This document shows positions 22,263 through 33,870 of a stretch of 64,000 nucleotides of DNA, piece after piece (positions within the stretch are counted from its first letter, which is position 1; each line of letters starts with the position of its first letter). The stretch is from Chelydra serpentina (lineage: Eukaryota > Chordata > Testudines > Chelydridae): the NCBI GenBank assembly GCA_037349315.1, contig JBAIAC010000027.1, positions 12,591,501 through 12,655,500 on the forward strand, given 5' to 3'. Below the pieces are notes generated by a model. It was given only the letters and a program-made list of their open reading frames with translations. It was not told where the DNA came from and did no database searches. A program made the position numbers and the translations under genes.

Positions 22263-23319
22263 GATCAGACCCAAGTCACGTTAACCCCCCCCACTCCCAA
22301 GAGAATGCACGGCTTGTTCTCCACATGCGCCCTCATGTTCTCTTACTGAGAGTTAAGAGAAAGCTCTGTGGGCACTGCTCGAATAACATTATCGGTTCTA
22401 ACTGGGTCTGTGAGCCATAGGCTGCGGTGAGAAAGGGTTGTCCCATAAATAGGGCCACAAAAGGTGTATGCAAGGAGTTCTCTCGGGAGTGGTGCATTTT
22501 TACATCCCAGGCCCATCTTTAAGTGTCAGGGCTTAAAGTTTTTCTCGGTCATCTTCACAGCACATGACTCACTTCTCACCTGACTTTAGAAGCATTTTTG
22601 TCTCAGCAGAAGGGGACTTCCTCTTGCTATTTTATGTACCTTTTGCCTCGCTCATCCCATTCTAAAAAGAAAATGAGTGGAACCATAAAGGAATGAACGG
22701 AGCGACAAAGCGACACCTCTGTTGCCAGCCACAGTTAAGAAAAACAAATCATTGTCAGATAATAAATAATTCCCCACGTGTCGCAGTCCACGTAATTCAC
22801 TTCTGTGAGTCAGAAAGTGCAGGTGTGCATGAGTGATGCCCAGGCTGAACCAGCCAGCCCAGATATCAGACTCTCTTCTCCTGGGGTCCAATCCTGCAGT
22901 CAATCCTTTGCTCAGTCAGTGAAAGCGCCTCCAAAGGGGCCTGTTATGGCTTCTGGGACTCATCAGATCACAGAGCTGCCCTCCGCCATGTGCACTTTGT
23001 CCTGGCCCCATTCCCATTAACTGCAGGGAGGGGGCTTGGAGGAAGAGCAGCTATATTAGCTCTGTTCCATGAGATGATCCCCCTACACTGGGTTGATCGT
23101 CTCATGGCTTCTCAGCAGTAGGGTCCCTTGGTACCAGAGGAGCAGTGAAAAATGACGCCGATAAACGGACAAAGCTGGGAGGGCTTATAAAATTCTCAGG
23201 GCAGCTATTGTACCCTCAGAGATTGCCTCTCACAATGCAGAGTGGTTTGAGGTTCATTGCAGGGTTCCACCCGGCTGAATGTTAGTATTGCAAAGCATGC
23301 TGGTAATCCCCCATTCACT
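22263..23319. other. Intergenic, nothing recognised
   Basis: No gene. ggtccaatcctgcagtcaat near 22886-22905 resembles a fragment of the short palindromic repeats. Confidence 0.5.
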
Positions 23320-23505
23320 GGGGAGGGATAGCTCAGTGGTTTGAGCACTGGCCTGCTAAACCCAGGGTTGTGAGTTCAATCCTTGAGGGGGCCAGTTAGG
23401 GATCTGGGGCAAAAAATCTGTCAGGGGACAGTACTTGGTCCTGCTAGTGTAGGCAGGGGACTGGACTCGATGACCTTTCAAGGTCCTTCCAGTATTATGA
23501 GATAG
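23320..23505 (+). mobile_element. Turtle tRNA-derived SINE, second copy
   Basis: The head is nearly identical to the 2675 copy (ggggagggatagctcagtgg, ttgtgagttcaatccttgag). The tail differs: ggtcctgctagtgtagg, ggactcgatgacctttcaag and ccttccagtattatgagat. So it belongs to another subfamily with a different CR1-like tail. Confidence 0.88.
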
Positions 23506-25944
23506 GCACATCTCCATTTTATACCGTGTCTGAAGAGTGTGAAAAGGAACTAGTTCCTGCAGAGTTTCTCGGCCACCTATGAGCCCACTTAAACAGAACA
23601 ATAAAACCTAGTTACAATAGCTAGGAAACAAGTTTTCAGGGCTATTATTCATCATGTCTCAGAACATAAAATGATCACCAAGGGGGGGATTAAAAAAAGA
23701 AATCCCGAGGGAGTCGCCCACATGCATTATCTTTTATTATTATTATTTTGCCTCTCTCTGAACATCTGATATAGGCCCCTGCCAAAGACATCGCACTGAA
23801 GCAGAAGGACCATTAGTCTCTTGTGGGGTAACAATTCTTATATTCCTTCCAACCAAACATTTAGCATATTAGGAGATATAAGAGTTAGCGCCCCGACTGT
23901 TAATTTGTTGACATACAGTGCATACAATATATGGCAGACAATGAATTACCAACGATCTCGCTCTGGAGGATGGGCCAGATCCACAGCTAGCATAAGCAAG
24001 CATAGCTACATTGGATTTATAGCGTCCGATTCTCATTTATATTAGGGCCCCCCACTTTAAACCAATCTGGCATTGTAAAGGGGCGTTACGTGGGTGGAAA
24101 GTAGCTAGAGGGTAAATGTGAATCAAGCCCATTCATGCTTATACTCTATAGACCAAACAGTCCAGTCCTTAGGCAAAACTCCCATTGGGGTTAATAGAAG
24201 TTTTGCCGGTTTTAGGCCCGAAGGCTTGGTCCCAATCAATATAGTAGTCACTTTAACCACTTTTCGGAGAGAAACATTTATCAGTGCTCCCACCTCTGGA
24301 GAAAAGAGTGTGGTCACCAACGTCCAGAGCAGAGTTTAACAATGTTCAGCAATGCCATACCATAGTTCAGACAGACAGTAAAGGGACTTGCATCCAGTTG
24401 AAACTGTAATGGGAATTTGTGAAGGAATCTATCCAGGACACCGCAGTTAACACCTGTGTTCTCGAAAAAGAACCATAGGATCTTTAATGAGCACAAATAG
24501 TTAGAGCAACTGAGTTTGTTTTTTGTTAGAAGTTATTTAGTTATTCTGTTTCTGAAGCAACTTAGTTATTTTGCTTCCAGTGTAGACCCCAGTCCCCCAA
24601 ACATTCACACACATTATTATCTTTACGCACCTGAGTAGCCTCATTGACTTTATAGTGTTGTGTAACTCCTGTCTGTAAATGTTTGTAGGACTTATTTTGA
24701 CAACCATCTCCCCCAAATAAATACCTCTGAAGTGCTCAAGCGAACTTTCAATTTTCCACCAAAGTTGCAAACTCTGCAAAGCTGGGGAATATCGCAAAAC
24801 CTTGTCTTTCTTCACTTGTCAGGTGGATGGGGCTACAAGGGGGAGAAATTCAGATCAGTGAACCTGGCAAAAATGTAATCTGATTGTTTATGTAAATTTA
24901 CAAAACACTTTGGTTCAAGCGAGGGAGGTCTGGCCCTCAGTGGATTATTCAGCTAGCCTTGGAATTTCAGCTGGAATCCTAATGGTCACATGAACTTTCT
25001 GTACATTGCATATAAAAGCAAGACTGAAGTCTCATCTGCAGTTTTGTAGTTGCTTCTGAGTGCTTGGTATAGGGATTTCACAATGCTTAATTTCACACTG
25101 CATAACGGAGTGCCTAACTCCATACCCATTAGCAGTGGATGAGTGCCCAAATTACTTAGCGGTCAAGCAAAGAGGCTTTTCTATTGGGAGTTCATGAGTC
25201 AAACCTATGACTTTGAAAGCAGTCTAACAGTGAAGTTTCTGAAAGCTTGGCTATCTGCCCAGGGCAGCGGCAAAAAAGTTACTGCTAAAGAGTTTTGACT
25301 GTAGGAATAAAAGCTCATCTTTGACTTTGAAGTTTCATAAAATAGGCTGGATTATATAATTCCCACTGACCTAGACTGGTCCACTATAAAATCAGAAACA
25401 TATAAAATTTTATAGTAATGACAATGCAGGTATTCTTCCATTAGTCTTGTAATATCCCTTAAAGAGAGCTTTTAGCATAACCCCTAAAGGCCCTCCCCGT
25501 GTGTGATGACTTACTCACAAACAATACCTCTGACCAGGTGATTTCTCATCTTCTCAGTATATAACTTCATTATCTTTGTGACTGACAGACCATATGGAGG
25601 GATGGAATGGCAAATTAATCTGCATAGGCGATCTCCCTTTCATTCTTCTTTTCCTAAAATCTAAGTTCCATTTCTATTAAAAAAAACACCTTTGTGTTAA
25701 ATAGGGAGCAGAGGATAATGAGTCCCTCTACATTTCAGTGGCATCCAATCCTTTTTTTAAAATTACTTGGGAGGCAAGCCACCTGGACATTGCTTGTAGA
25801 AGCAATTAACAAATTACTAGAGAGAGATGCAACATTTAGATCCAGATCTGTAAAAGCACCAAAGTTTGGATCTCAGGTTTTGATTTTGGCCTGTCTCTGC
25901 ATTTTACAATCCTAAACGTAAGAACTTTAAATGAATACAATAGG
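23506..25944. other. Intergenic, nothing recognised
   Basis: No gene. aaactcccattggggttaat near 24178-24197 is a remnant of the short palindromic repeats. A short AT-rich (TTA)n is near 23732-23745. Confidence 0.5.
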
Positions 25945-26020
25945 TAAAATCCTGGCTCCATTTAAGTCAGTGGTAAAACTCCTGTTGATTTAAATGGAGC
26001 CAGAATTGCACCCAGGAGCT
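25945..26020. repeat. Short palindromic amniote repeat (CTGGCTCCATTTAA type)
   Basis: Perfect 14-bp arms CTGGCTCCATTTAA (25952-25965) and TTAAATGGAGCCAG (25990-26003) around gtcagtggtaaaactcctg. Related copies lie at 48084-48146 and 58184-58245. Confidence 0.75.
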
Positions 26021-26202
26021 TGTCTGCTGAAGTTTTCTTCTTGATCTTTTTAAAGCCATCTATGTATGCTGATTGGAAACCAATTTCGGGGAATTTCTTC
26101 CTTCTACCCAAACCATTGGAGTACCAAATCAGAAATGCCTTGTTCACTTCCAAAATCATTTCACTTTTCATTTACTTATATTATGATTTATAAAATAATA
26201 AG

Positions 26203-26954
26203 TGTGACAGTGTCCCCATAAAACTTTATGGGGAGATGCTTATAACTATATATGTGTAACGTTTTATGCTACATGTGCCATGCAACATATCTCTGTGAAA
26301 GTTATGACCTACTGAATTTATTCCTCCTGTTTGTAGGCATGTATCATTGTTGTGGTTGTAGTTATGAACATTGGTTTTATATTTGCTGGTTTTATGCATA
26401 GCTTTTGTAAGAACATGGGACCAGGTCCAGAGGAAGGAATGTGCAAGTTGAGTACAAGTACTTAACAGACAAAAGAAGGTGCAGACCCCAATCCACATCG
26501 GGGCCCCAGTCAAGGATGCAACTGGTTAGACTGGTTAGGGCACATGGACAGGTGACTTGCCCATGTGATCCCAAAACTCCAGGGCTACTGGATCCTACGC
26601 AGGGAGAGGAAGAAAGGCTATAAAAGCCCTTGCAAGACCCTTCCATTTTGGCTTCAGCTGGCTAAAGGGAGAGGCTCTCCACCCCCCCAAGCACATTCCT
26701 GAGGGGAACTGAACAAAGGACAAAGACACCAGGGGGTGCGGCTACTGGACCTAGGCTAATTCTACAGCCTGTAAAAAGGAAAATATCCGAATCTGGTGAG
26801 GCTTTTATCTGTGTTAACTTTGAATGGACGTAGACGTGCGTGTTTTATTTTATTTTACTAAGTAACTTGCTTTGTTCTGTCTGTCACCAATTGAACTCAC
26901 TTACATCCTGTTCGTGACGCACCAAGCAGGTCTCTGTGGCCCCAACCCGTCACA
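26203..26954 (+). mobile_element. Solo LTR of an endogenous retrovirus-like element
   Basis: 752 bp beginning TGTGACAGTG and ending CCCGTCACA, flanked by ATAAG on both sides (26198-26202 and 26955-26959), a perfect 5-bp target-site duplication. The terminal TGTGAC/GTCACA forms the short inverted ends of an LTR. A TATA box, ctataaaagc, lies near 26619 and is followed by a downstream region of plausible R-U5 length. No internal gag, pol or env region is present, so it is a solo LTR left by recombination. The 5-bp duplication fits several LTR classes, and the family is not assigned. Confidence 0.88.
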
Positions 26955-26959
26955 ATAAG

Positions 26960-28436
26960 ATCAAAGACCTTCAAAATATTCATTGACAATCTCTTCTTAA
27001 CTGGAATCGCATTACAAAATAAGTCCAGTTTCTTCCCCAGAGTCATCTCTTTCAGACAAAGCCTGATGCAAAGAGATGGTTCTCACGGGCTGACTGTATT
27101 ACTTCCTACGTCTATCCAGAATTGGAAGCAGAAGTGATAAAACAACAGGTTTGTCTCGAGCTCTTTCTGGTCAACAAGAAGTACCAGACCTCTCACAGAG
27201 AACTGTCTTCACCATGAGATCAACAGTCCAATTATCAAGACACACTGGGAACCCAGTCCTGCAAACACTGACTCAACTACATAGGTAACTTTACATGTGT
27301 GAATAAAGTATCCTACATGCCTAAGTGTGGCAGGTCTGGCCTCTGGGTTTGGAATAGTCATAAAAGTTTCAGATAAACATGCAAACTTTTGGGATGGTTA
27401 TGCTGAAATATTTTGAGTTCTCCCAACACTAAGCAATACATGATTTCCACTGCTGACCTTTAGCAAACGAATTGCTCATTTAGAGATAATTGTTCTACAC
27501 TTATCATTAACTTAGTAGCATAACCCTCCCACGCCACCCAAGTGCAAGTTTTTTCAGTGAAAAGTTTCTTGGCAAATTATTTTCGTTACAAGGTGGCAAT
27601 GAACAAGGGGGAAACTTACATACATTTTAAAACATACACATCATGCTGTTTTTGTAAGTGCTAAAATTTATTACACAAGAGATGATGCAACAGCTAATAA
27701 GAGCGAAGTTCTACAATGACTCCTTACTGTGCAATTCAGGACAACTGAAAGATTTCACTTCATTAAGGACAGCGAGGGTGGAAAAATCAGAGAAATGTCG
27801 ATGAATGAGGGAGTCTTGTCAAGCATGATTGAACAATGATGTCCATTGCAATAGAAGGAACAATGAAATACATCTGCTTCCGTTCAATAAATTACTAAAA
27901 CATCAGCTATAAACCTATTGCCTGGCATTGAAACTGAAACTCATTAAACATCAAGGTAGCTTCATTCTGACCCGAATGGAAGACAGGCTCGAGTGCTCTG
28001 CAGCAAACAACTCTGTGTGCATCCAGTCTTTGGGAATGATATTTACACGTACATCTCATATATTAATATATTTTAGCTCACCCTGACCAGAGGGCAACCA
28101 GAAAAATTATTATTCTGCGAGAAAGACAAGGAAAAGAAGCTCCCCCTCCCCACAACAGACACAGCTTGATGTGAAATGAATTCTTTTAACGTCCATGTAA
28201 ACACCGGTAACGTGCTATGTCACTATTCCCCCTTCTTAATTACTGTACCTTGACACCGGGACCCAAACTCAATATGTGGGGGTCACCTATGATGGCTGAA
28301 TAAATTGGGTAGTGAATATTCTTGTGGTTCAAAATTGAGAACGTGACAGTGCCACCTTCACTGTGTTGTTGTAATTAGCCTTGTTGGCTGCCAGGGCAGG
28401 AACTTGTGGCAAATCAGCATTGAAATAAACTACATT
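26960..28436. other. Intergenic, no gene; partly complex sequence
   Basis: gtcctgcaaacactgactca near 27256 belongs to the short palindromic repeat class. The stretch 27600-28250 is free of recognised repeats. No gene is seen. Confidence 0.5.
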
Positions 28437-28444
28437 CATTCATT

Positions 28445-28720
28445 GTTTATCACTTCAAAAGTTTTTTCTTCCCCTGCTGTTATGGTTCCTCTCAACTAAT
28501 TAGCCTCTTAGGATTGGTCTATACACCTCGACCTTATCATGTTTCTCTGACTGTATAAATATCTGTCTACAGTGTATTTCATTCCATGCATCTGATGAAG
28601 TGGGTATTAACCCACGAAAGCTTATGCTGAAATAAATTTGTTAGTCTCTAAGGTGCTACAAGTTTTTCTTTCTTATTTTCGTTTTGCTGACACAGACTAA
28701 CACGGCTACTACACTTAAAC
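28445..28720 (+). mobile_element. Penelope-like element, short 3' copy
   Basis: Very similar to 6530-6785 (shared tttcttcccctgctgttatg, catgtttctctgactgtata, ggtattaacccacgaaagc, cagactaacacggctac). Flanked by CATTCATT at 28437-28444 and 28721-28728, an 8-bp direct duplication. Strongly 5'-truncated and non-coding. Confidence 0.82.
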
Positions 28721-28728
28721 CATTCATT

Positions 28729-29556
28729 TCTCTGTTTATCTCCCTCCCCTGACGTAGCCAAAGCTCATGAAGAATCACAGAGGCCAGGATTGTGGTAAGC
28801 AGGCCATAATGATATGGTGCAACAAATGTGCTCAAACACCCACCATGGGGAGTAGGACTAAAGCACTACAAAGTTGAGGGGGTTTTATTATTATTTTGTC
28901 TTCATTTTTTTCACGAGTGTATTTTTAAAATTAATCCCACTACTTCACTCAGAGAATTGCCTTGGTAGGATCTTCTCTCTCTTACCTGTTCTTGGCATGA
29001 CCTGCAAACTAACATAATTATCCTCACTTTTAAAAGAAAAGAACAGCAATAGGATAAAGAAGAATTGCAGGAGAGTCAAGTCTGGTGCTGTCACTCCAGT
29101 GTGGAGCAAAGCAAGCCAGCTGCTCAGCATGCTGTTGGTTGGTCAACATCTTGCTGTTCAGCTGATTAGCTGCCCATTGGGCAAGGAGACGTCTGTTGGC
29201 CCTCCTCACTAAGAGCACGCTGGACTGGTCCTGCAATGGGGCAGTCATTTGAAATCAGCATGAAGGAGCAGCAGTCACTTTGGGGAGAAAACTGGAAGGT
29301 GTTTTTAGAGGACGGTGGTGGTGGGATTTGGCTGCCATTTGGAAAAGGCGTGGGAAAAGGAGATCCATTCTTCATGGGGTGGGTTAGTGCAACTGTTAGA
29401 AGGTACAGGAGATAACTACTTTGAACAGCCTTATGGACTGAAGTGGGGTTTTGCTGTTGCTGGAGGAGGCATGCGTGTTAAGTGGAAGGGGAAGCAACAG
29501 AAGATCATATATTTTTATTTCAACTGATTTAGTTTAATGAAGGAATTGGCATGACA
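28729..29556. other. Intergenic, nothing recognised
   Basis: No gene. A canonical minus-strand polyadenylation hexamer at 29514-29519 could serve GALNT17 if its 3' UTR is long. Confidence 0.45.
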
Positions 29557-30425
29557 GAAGAACGGCCAAACTGGGTCAGACCAATGGTCCATCTAGCCTA
29601 GTATTCTGTCTTTCAACAGTGGCCGGTGCCAGGTGCTTCAGAGGGAATGAACAGAACAGGGCAATTATCAAGTAATCCATCCCGTCATCCAGTCCCAGCT
29701 TCTTGCAAACATAATTTAGGGACACTCGGAGCACGGGGTTACATCTCTGATCCTCGTGGCTAACAGCCATTGTTGGACCTATCCTCCAGGAACTTGTTTA
29801 ACTCTTATTTGAACCCACTTAAACTTTTGGCCTTCACAACATCCCCCGGCAATGAGTTCCACAGGTTGACTGCGCATTTTGTGAAAAAGTACTTCCTTAT
29901 GTTTGTTTTAAACCTGCCGCTTATTAATATCATTGGGTGACCCCCTGGTTCTTGTGTTACACGAAGGGGTAAATAACACTTCCTTATTCACTTTCTCCAC
30001 ATCATTTATGATTTTATAGACCTCTATCATATCCTCCCTTAGTCGTCTCTTTGCTGAGCAGTCAGAGTCTTTTTAACCTTTCCTCATATGCAAGCTGTTC
30101 TATACCCCTTATATTTTGTTGCCCTTCTTGGTACCTTTTCCAATTCTAATACAGCTTTTTTGAGATGGGGCGACCAGAACTGGACACAGTATTCAAGAAG
30201 TGGGTGCACCATGGATTTCTATACCGGCATTATAATATTTATGGTCTTATTATCTATCCCTTCCTTAATGGTTCCTGACCTCCTGTTAGCTGTTTTGAAT
30301 GCCCCAGTACATTGAACAGATGTTTTCAGAGAACTATCCATGATGATGCCAAAATCTCTTTCTTGAGTTGTAACAGCTAATTGAGACCCCATCATTTTGT
30401 AGGTATAGTTGGCATCCTGCTGTTG
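29557..30425 (-). mobile_element. CR1 LINE 3' part, antisense copy (same strand as GALNT17)
   Basis: On the minus strand this runs from the C-terminal reverse transcriptase region (frames with TTQERDFGIIMDSSLKTS and a following KTANRR) through the 3' UTR to a terminus with ctagatggaccattggtctg. It has many stops and frame shifts. It lies immediately 3' of GALNT17, in the gene's transcription direction. Confidence 0.82.
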
Positions 30426-30429
30426 GGAG

Positions 30430-31036
30430 AGGGAAATCAATGGGCTATTTGGAGATGCCTTTGAGACCTGTCACTTTAAAGCATGCCTGTCCCAGGTTGA
30501 AGAAGAAGGTGGGAGAGAGGAGACATTTAAAAACACCTAATGATTTTAACTCAGCTCACTTTAGGCTTCCAAACTTGGCAATCTTTTCCTGTTTTGTACA
30601 GACACATGCTCTTGCTTGACAAGTGGGTTTGTCCGAGGTCTTTTAACTCTGGTCCTGGTATAAACCTTGACGGCCCTTGCTAAGAGCTTCAAGTCATTTG
30701 TGAAAGCTGCGCTTCCCTGTCAATAAACCGTCCATAAGACTGCACAGGCTTCATTCCAGCAGAAATAAGTGATACCTTGAGAGCTCTTGCGAGACGAAAA
30801 TAACAGTTCTGACCCAATTTCACCAAGTTGGAATCAGCTGTGAGAGACTAATATGCAATAAAAAAAAACCCACGAATGCCCACTTCCCCCAAGGTCCTCT
30901 CCTGATACCGTGACTAAAGCTCTGTTTTTATATTTCTTTCTTTCCAAAGCTGTGAAAAGGATCCCTGTCTGATCGGTCCAAGTCACTTGTGTTGTGAGTG
31001 AGTGAAGTTCGTCAGACTGCTCTGGCCCTTACGCCT
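30430..31036 (-). other. GALNT17: GALNT17 3' UTR and 3' flank
   Basis: Sequence immediately 3' of the GALNT17 stop codon. No recognised repeat lies between the stop and the CR1 fragment that begins near 30425. Reading the minus strand, I found no canonical AATAAA here; a weaker TATAAA variant is at 30927-30932. The first canonical AATAAA I found lies at 29514-29519, beyond the CR1 copy. So either a variant signal is used or the UTR runs through the CR1 for about 1.5 kb. The boundary is not determined. Confidence 0.5.
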
Positions 31037-31165
31037 TTACTTGATGAAGTTTTTAATTGTCCATCTTTGTCCCGTGCAGCTGCGAAGAATTAGATCAATG
31101 CCGGACATTCCTTTGTTCTCCACTTCCAAGCAGCGCCCAGTCCCCTTATTCAGGATCGCGCCATT
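31037..31165 (-). CDS. GALNT17: GALNT17 terminal coding exon: lectin gamma repeat and stop
   Basis: Encodes 42 residues then TAA, beginning NGAILNKGTG and containing GRCLEVENKG and RSCTGQRWTIKN, ending FIK. It is the third (gamma) lectin repeat, with CLE at residues 12-14, Cys30 and an intact QRW at 33-35, the only complete QxW in this lectin domain. The acceptor is tttgattttag before AATGG, phase 0. The stop codon lies at 31037-31039. The 3' UTR follows at lower coordinates. Confidence 0.95.
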   Translation of the reverse strand, partial: NGAILNKGTGRCLEVENKGMSGIDLILRSCTGQRWTIKNFIK

Positions 31166-31847
31166 CTAAAATCAAAGATACAGGTAAGTACCTTCTGTGT
31201 CGCCAACAGGTGACCGCATGCAATCGCTGGGACAGGGACTGTGTCTTCCTCTGGGCCTGGTAAGTGCTTAGCACTTGGTGGGTGGGCACTAATGCAAACT
31301 AAGAAATAATATCCATTAAAATCATCCATGAAATCCTTCAGCCCTCAATGTCTATATCCCTGCCACTTCAGCTAACTGAGGAAATCTGTAATCTGCAAGT
31401 AGCAGAGTCTTATCCTCTGTGTGAGGGAGACATGATCACACACATTTATCCAATATATTACATACTCCCGTCATAGACAAAGGCAATTTTCAGTCTCTGA
31501 GGTCTGCATGAGCCTATTCTGGGATGCCATTTTGGAACAGATCTATGGCTGCATGGATACATAATGCGAATATCGAATTCTGGGTCTTATGCACCAGCAG
31601 TATAAGACTTAGGAAAAAGGAGAAACAGCCTTAATCTCACCAACGTTAAATTGTTCTTAGGCTGAGCAATTTCTGTGTGAGTAAAAGTAGCCAAGGGGGA
31701 ACAAAAACCTCTCCTCTCGCAGCATGTTGGCGTGTAGCCCCTACCTTTGAAGAAATGCTTCCTCCAGGCTATAAAGAAGAAAATACATGACACAGGCCAT
31801 AGTTAAAGGGGGGAGGAGAAGCAGGCGAAAGCCCCATCCTCACAAAC
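31166..31847 (-). other. GALNT17: GALNT17 last intron
   Basis: 682-bp intron with acceptor tttgattttag and donor gtttgt. It contains a MIR 3' fragment at 31215-31290. Confidence 0.9.
31215..31290 (+). repeat. MIR-type SINE, 3' fragment
   Basis: Contains gctgggacagggactgtgtc and gtaagtgcttagcacttgg, the MIR 3' region, in the last GALNT17 intron. Confidence 0.6.
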
Positions 31848-32015
31848 CTGTATGAAATTCCAGCGTTTATGGAGGCTGCTCTTCACCTTTTCACAATCAA
31901 GGAGCTGAGGGAGCCGGCTTTTCATGTTATCCACCAGGCAGCGGGTATCTGGCAAGAGAGTTGTGGTCCCAAGAGCCCCTAAGTGAAGGAATCCCTCCTT
32001 GGTGTAGCGGGCAAG
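31848..32015 (-). CDS. GALNT17: GALNT17 coding exon: middle of lectin domain (beta repeat)
   Basis: Encodes 56 codons, from LARYTKEGFLHLG through GALGTTTLLPDTRCLVDN and LPQLLDCEKVKSS to KRWNFIQ. It carries the second lectin repeat: RCLVD at residues 25-29 and Cys41, with KRW at 50-52 in place of QxW. The acceptor is catcccctcag before CTTGCC and the donor is CAG followed by gtttgt. Both edges are phase 0. It is separated by 10423 bp from the previous exon and by only 682 bp from the last one. The match to GALNT17 as I remember it is close along the whole exon. Confidence 0.95.
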
Positions 32016-32829
32016 CTGAGGGGATGGGGGGAAAAAGACTGTTAGTGCTTCTCGAGTGTGATTAGAGAAGGGATGCAGAGGTGACTGAGCTAGTGAGTAC
32101 AGGAGATGGGAATGACATGCAAAAGCCTGTTCTCAGGAGATTTCTAGCTCAGTTTTGCAGACGCATGCAGGTTGTTTGACACCTAAATACCTTTATGGAT
32201 CTGAGCTTTAATTACTAACGACCCTGTGGGGTGGGATCCTTTGGCCTTTATTTGGTGTTGATACTAGGCTAGTCACGGTGGTTTTAGATTGCAGCCAGCT
32301 GGCTATTTTGGGGCATGCTGGACCATTCTACTGATTCTGAGATGCTTAGCTGTGGGTTCTTCTTTTGACAACTAAATGCCATTGTCAGTGTGTACAGAGC
32401 AGCCAATAGGTAAGGATAGCCAAGTGAAGGACTTGATTTGTGATGACGTCCCTCGCGAACGGATCCAATCTTAGATTCCCCCCATATTGTTCCCCATATG
32501 TGTATATAGCTATAGATGATATAAAAGCCTCTTGGTGTGACCATTTCCAACACACTGGAGTATCCATCAGTATCCTGCTAACGCATAACTGTACATCTTG
32601 CTTCTCCCATGCACCCTGAAAATTCTGTCTGATCTGGAGGAAATGTTGAATGATAACACCAGAGGAAGGCATCAGAGTTGTCTTGTCCTCAGCCATGGAA
32701 AGAATGAAGTCTTGCTACTGGGCAGAAATTAGCTATAGGAAGACGACTGCCCCCCTCATGTCCCTTCTTGTTGTTGATTGTCCAACGATCTGCATGGTTG
32801 TTTAAGAAAGGGCTGACATATTTGCAATG

Positions 32830-33130
32830 TTTAAAAAAATATTTCCCTAGACGTATTTAAATTCACAGAGTGAAAAGAGATGAATGACAGCAGCCTGCCA
32901 TTTATAATTCTGGGGAAAGATATACACAGCTGCTTATTTATATTATGAATCAATCTATTATCCAGCAGACAAATGAGAAGTATTCAGCACGTTAATTAAC
33001 TGAATATATCTGTGACCCAGCTGCTTAAAGAGAGGCAGTAAATCACACTGGGAGTTATGGTTATCTTCTTTGGAATAATTAAACATCCAAAATCAAGTTA
33101 CAAATGATGTAAAGGGGTTTGACTTGAACT
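32830..33130. promoter_or_regulatory. Candidate conserved non-coding element in a GALNT17 intron
   Basis: Repeat-free, AT-rich but complex sequence with dense homeodomain-like and E-box-like motifs: gttaattaactg, ccagctgcttaaag, cagctgcttattta and gatgaatgacagc. The appearance resembles vertebrate developmental enhancers. No alignment is available, so this is inference. Confidence 0.3.
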
Positions 33131-33739
33131 AATAAAAGCAGATACAGATGTTTAAGGTATTTGTTTCTAATTTCATCTTTACTTCACTATGTTGGTTTAG
33201 ACATACAAGATCATTGCTCTGGGTTGGCATGCATGATTGTCTCTCTCTCTAGTGGCTAGTGACTATAACAGCTCATTGACGCCTTCAGATCTTTTGGCAG
33301 GGTTGTGGTGTATTTGGTGCTGAAGTTCCCAGGTTCGCTCTCCGGGTGGGACAAAGGGGGCTGGATTCTGGCTAGAGCTGGCAGAGGACAGGAGAGGGCG
33401 ATGCAATGCCAAGCCGCCACTGCTGTATGGTTCCTTAAGAACATGATACTAGTGTTGGAAATCCAAGTAAGGCCTAAGCTACTGGAACTCACAACAAAGC
33501 CCACTGTCCCCCAGCCATTCTGCCCACCATGCTCTCCTTGCACTGAAGAAAGCTCTGATGAAGAAGAACATATGGCCCTTGAGCTGCAACATCATGATCA
33601 AACTTCCCCTAACTGTGCATTGACATGTTCTTTTTCCCTGTGGTTTTCGCCAGAGCCTTCAGTTGTGTTAGGGTTGGGTCTGTGGAACAGGAAGGAGTGC
33701 TTTCTAGAGGTTAATGCAGCACAATATACATCCGGACTG

Positions 33740-33870
33740 CTGGGGGTCTATTCCCAACTCTGCCACTGACTCATTGAATGGGCCCTGGGCAAGACACTTA
33801 ACCTCTCTGTGCCTCAGTTTATTCATTCGCAAAACAGGTATAATGCACACCTGCATCACAGGAGCTTAAT
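33740..33870 (+). repeat. MIR-type SINE
   Basis: Contains ctattcccaactctgccact, gggcaagacacttaacctc and tctgtgcctcagtttattc, the classic plus-strand MIR core. Confidence 0.85.

Noticed and set aside
1..31036. CALN1, the expected convergent neighbour of GALNT17.
   Set aside because: No EF-hand or C-terminal membrane-segment coding exon of CALN1 was recognised on the plus strand. It likely lies beyond the window.
31178..31190. Perfect plus-strand splice donor caggtaagt next to the last GALNT17 exon.
   Set aside because: It is on the antisense strand with no open coding exon before it. The minus-strand splice sites explain the locus.
33305..33769. 154-codon plus-strand frame, one of the longest outside CR1.
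   Set aside because: No domain, antisense to an intron, and it overlaps a MIR at its end. Length alone is within chance for 64 kb read in six frames.
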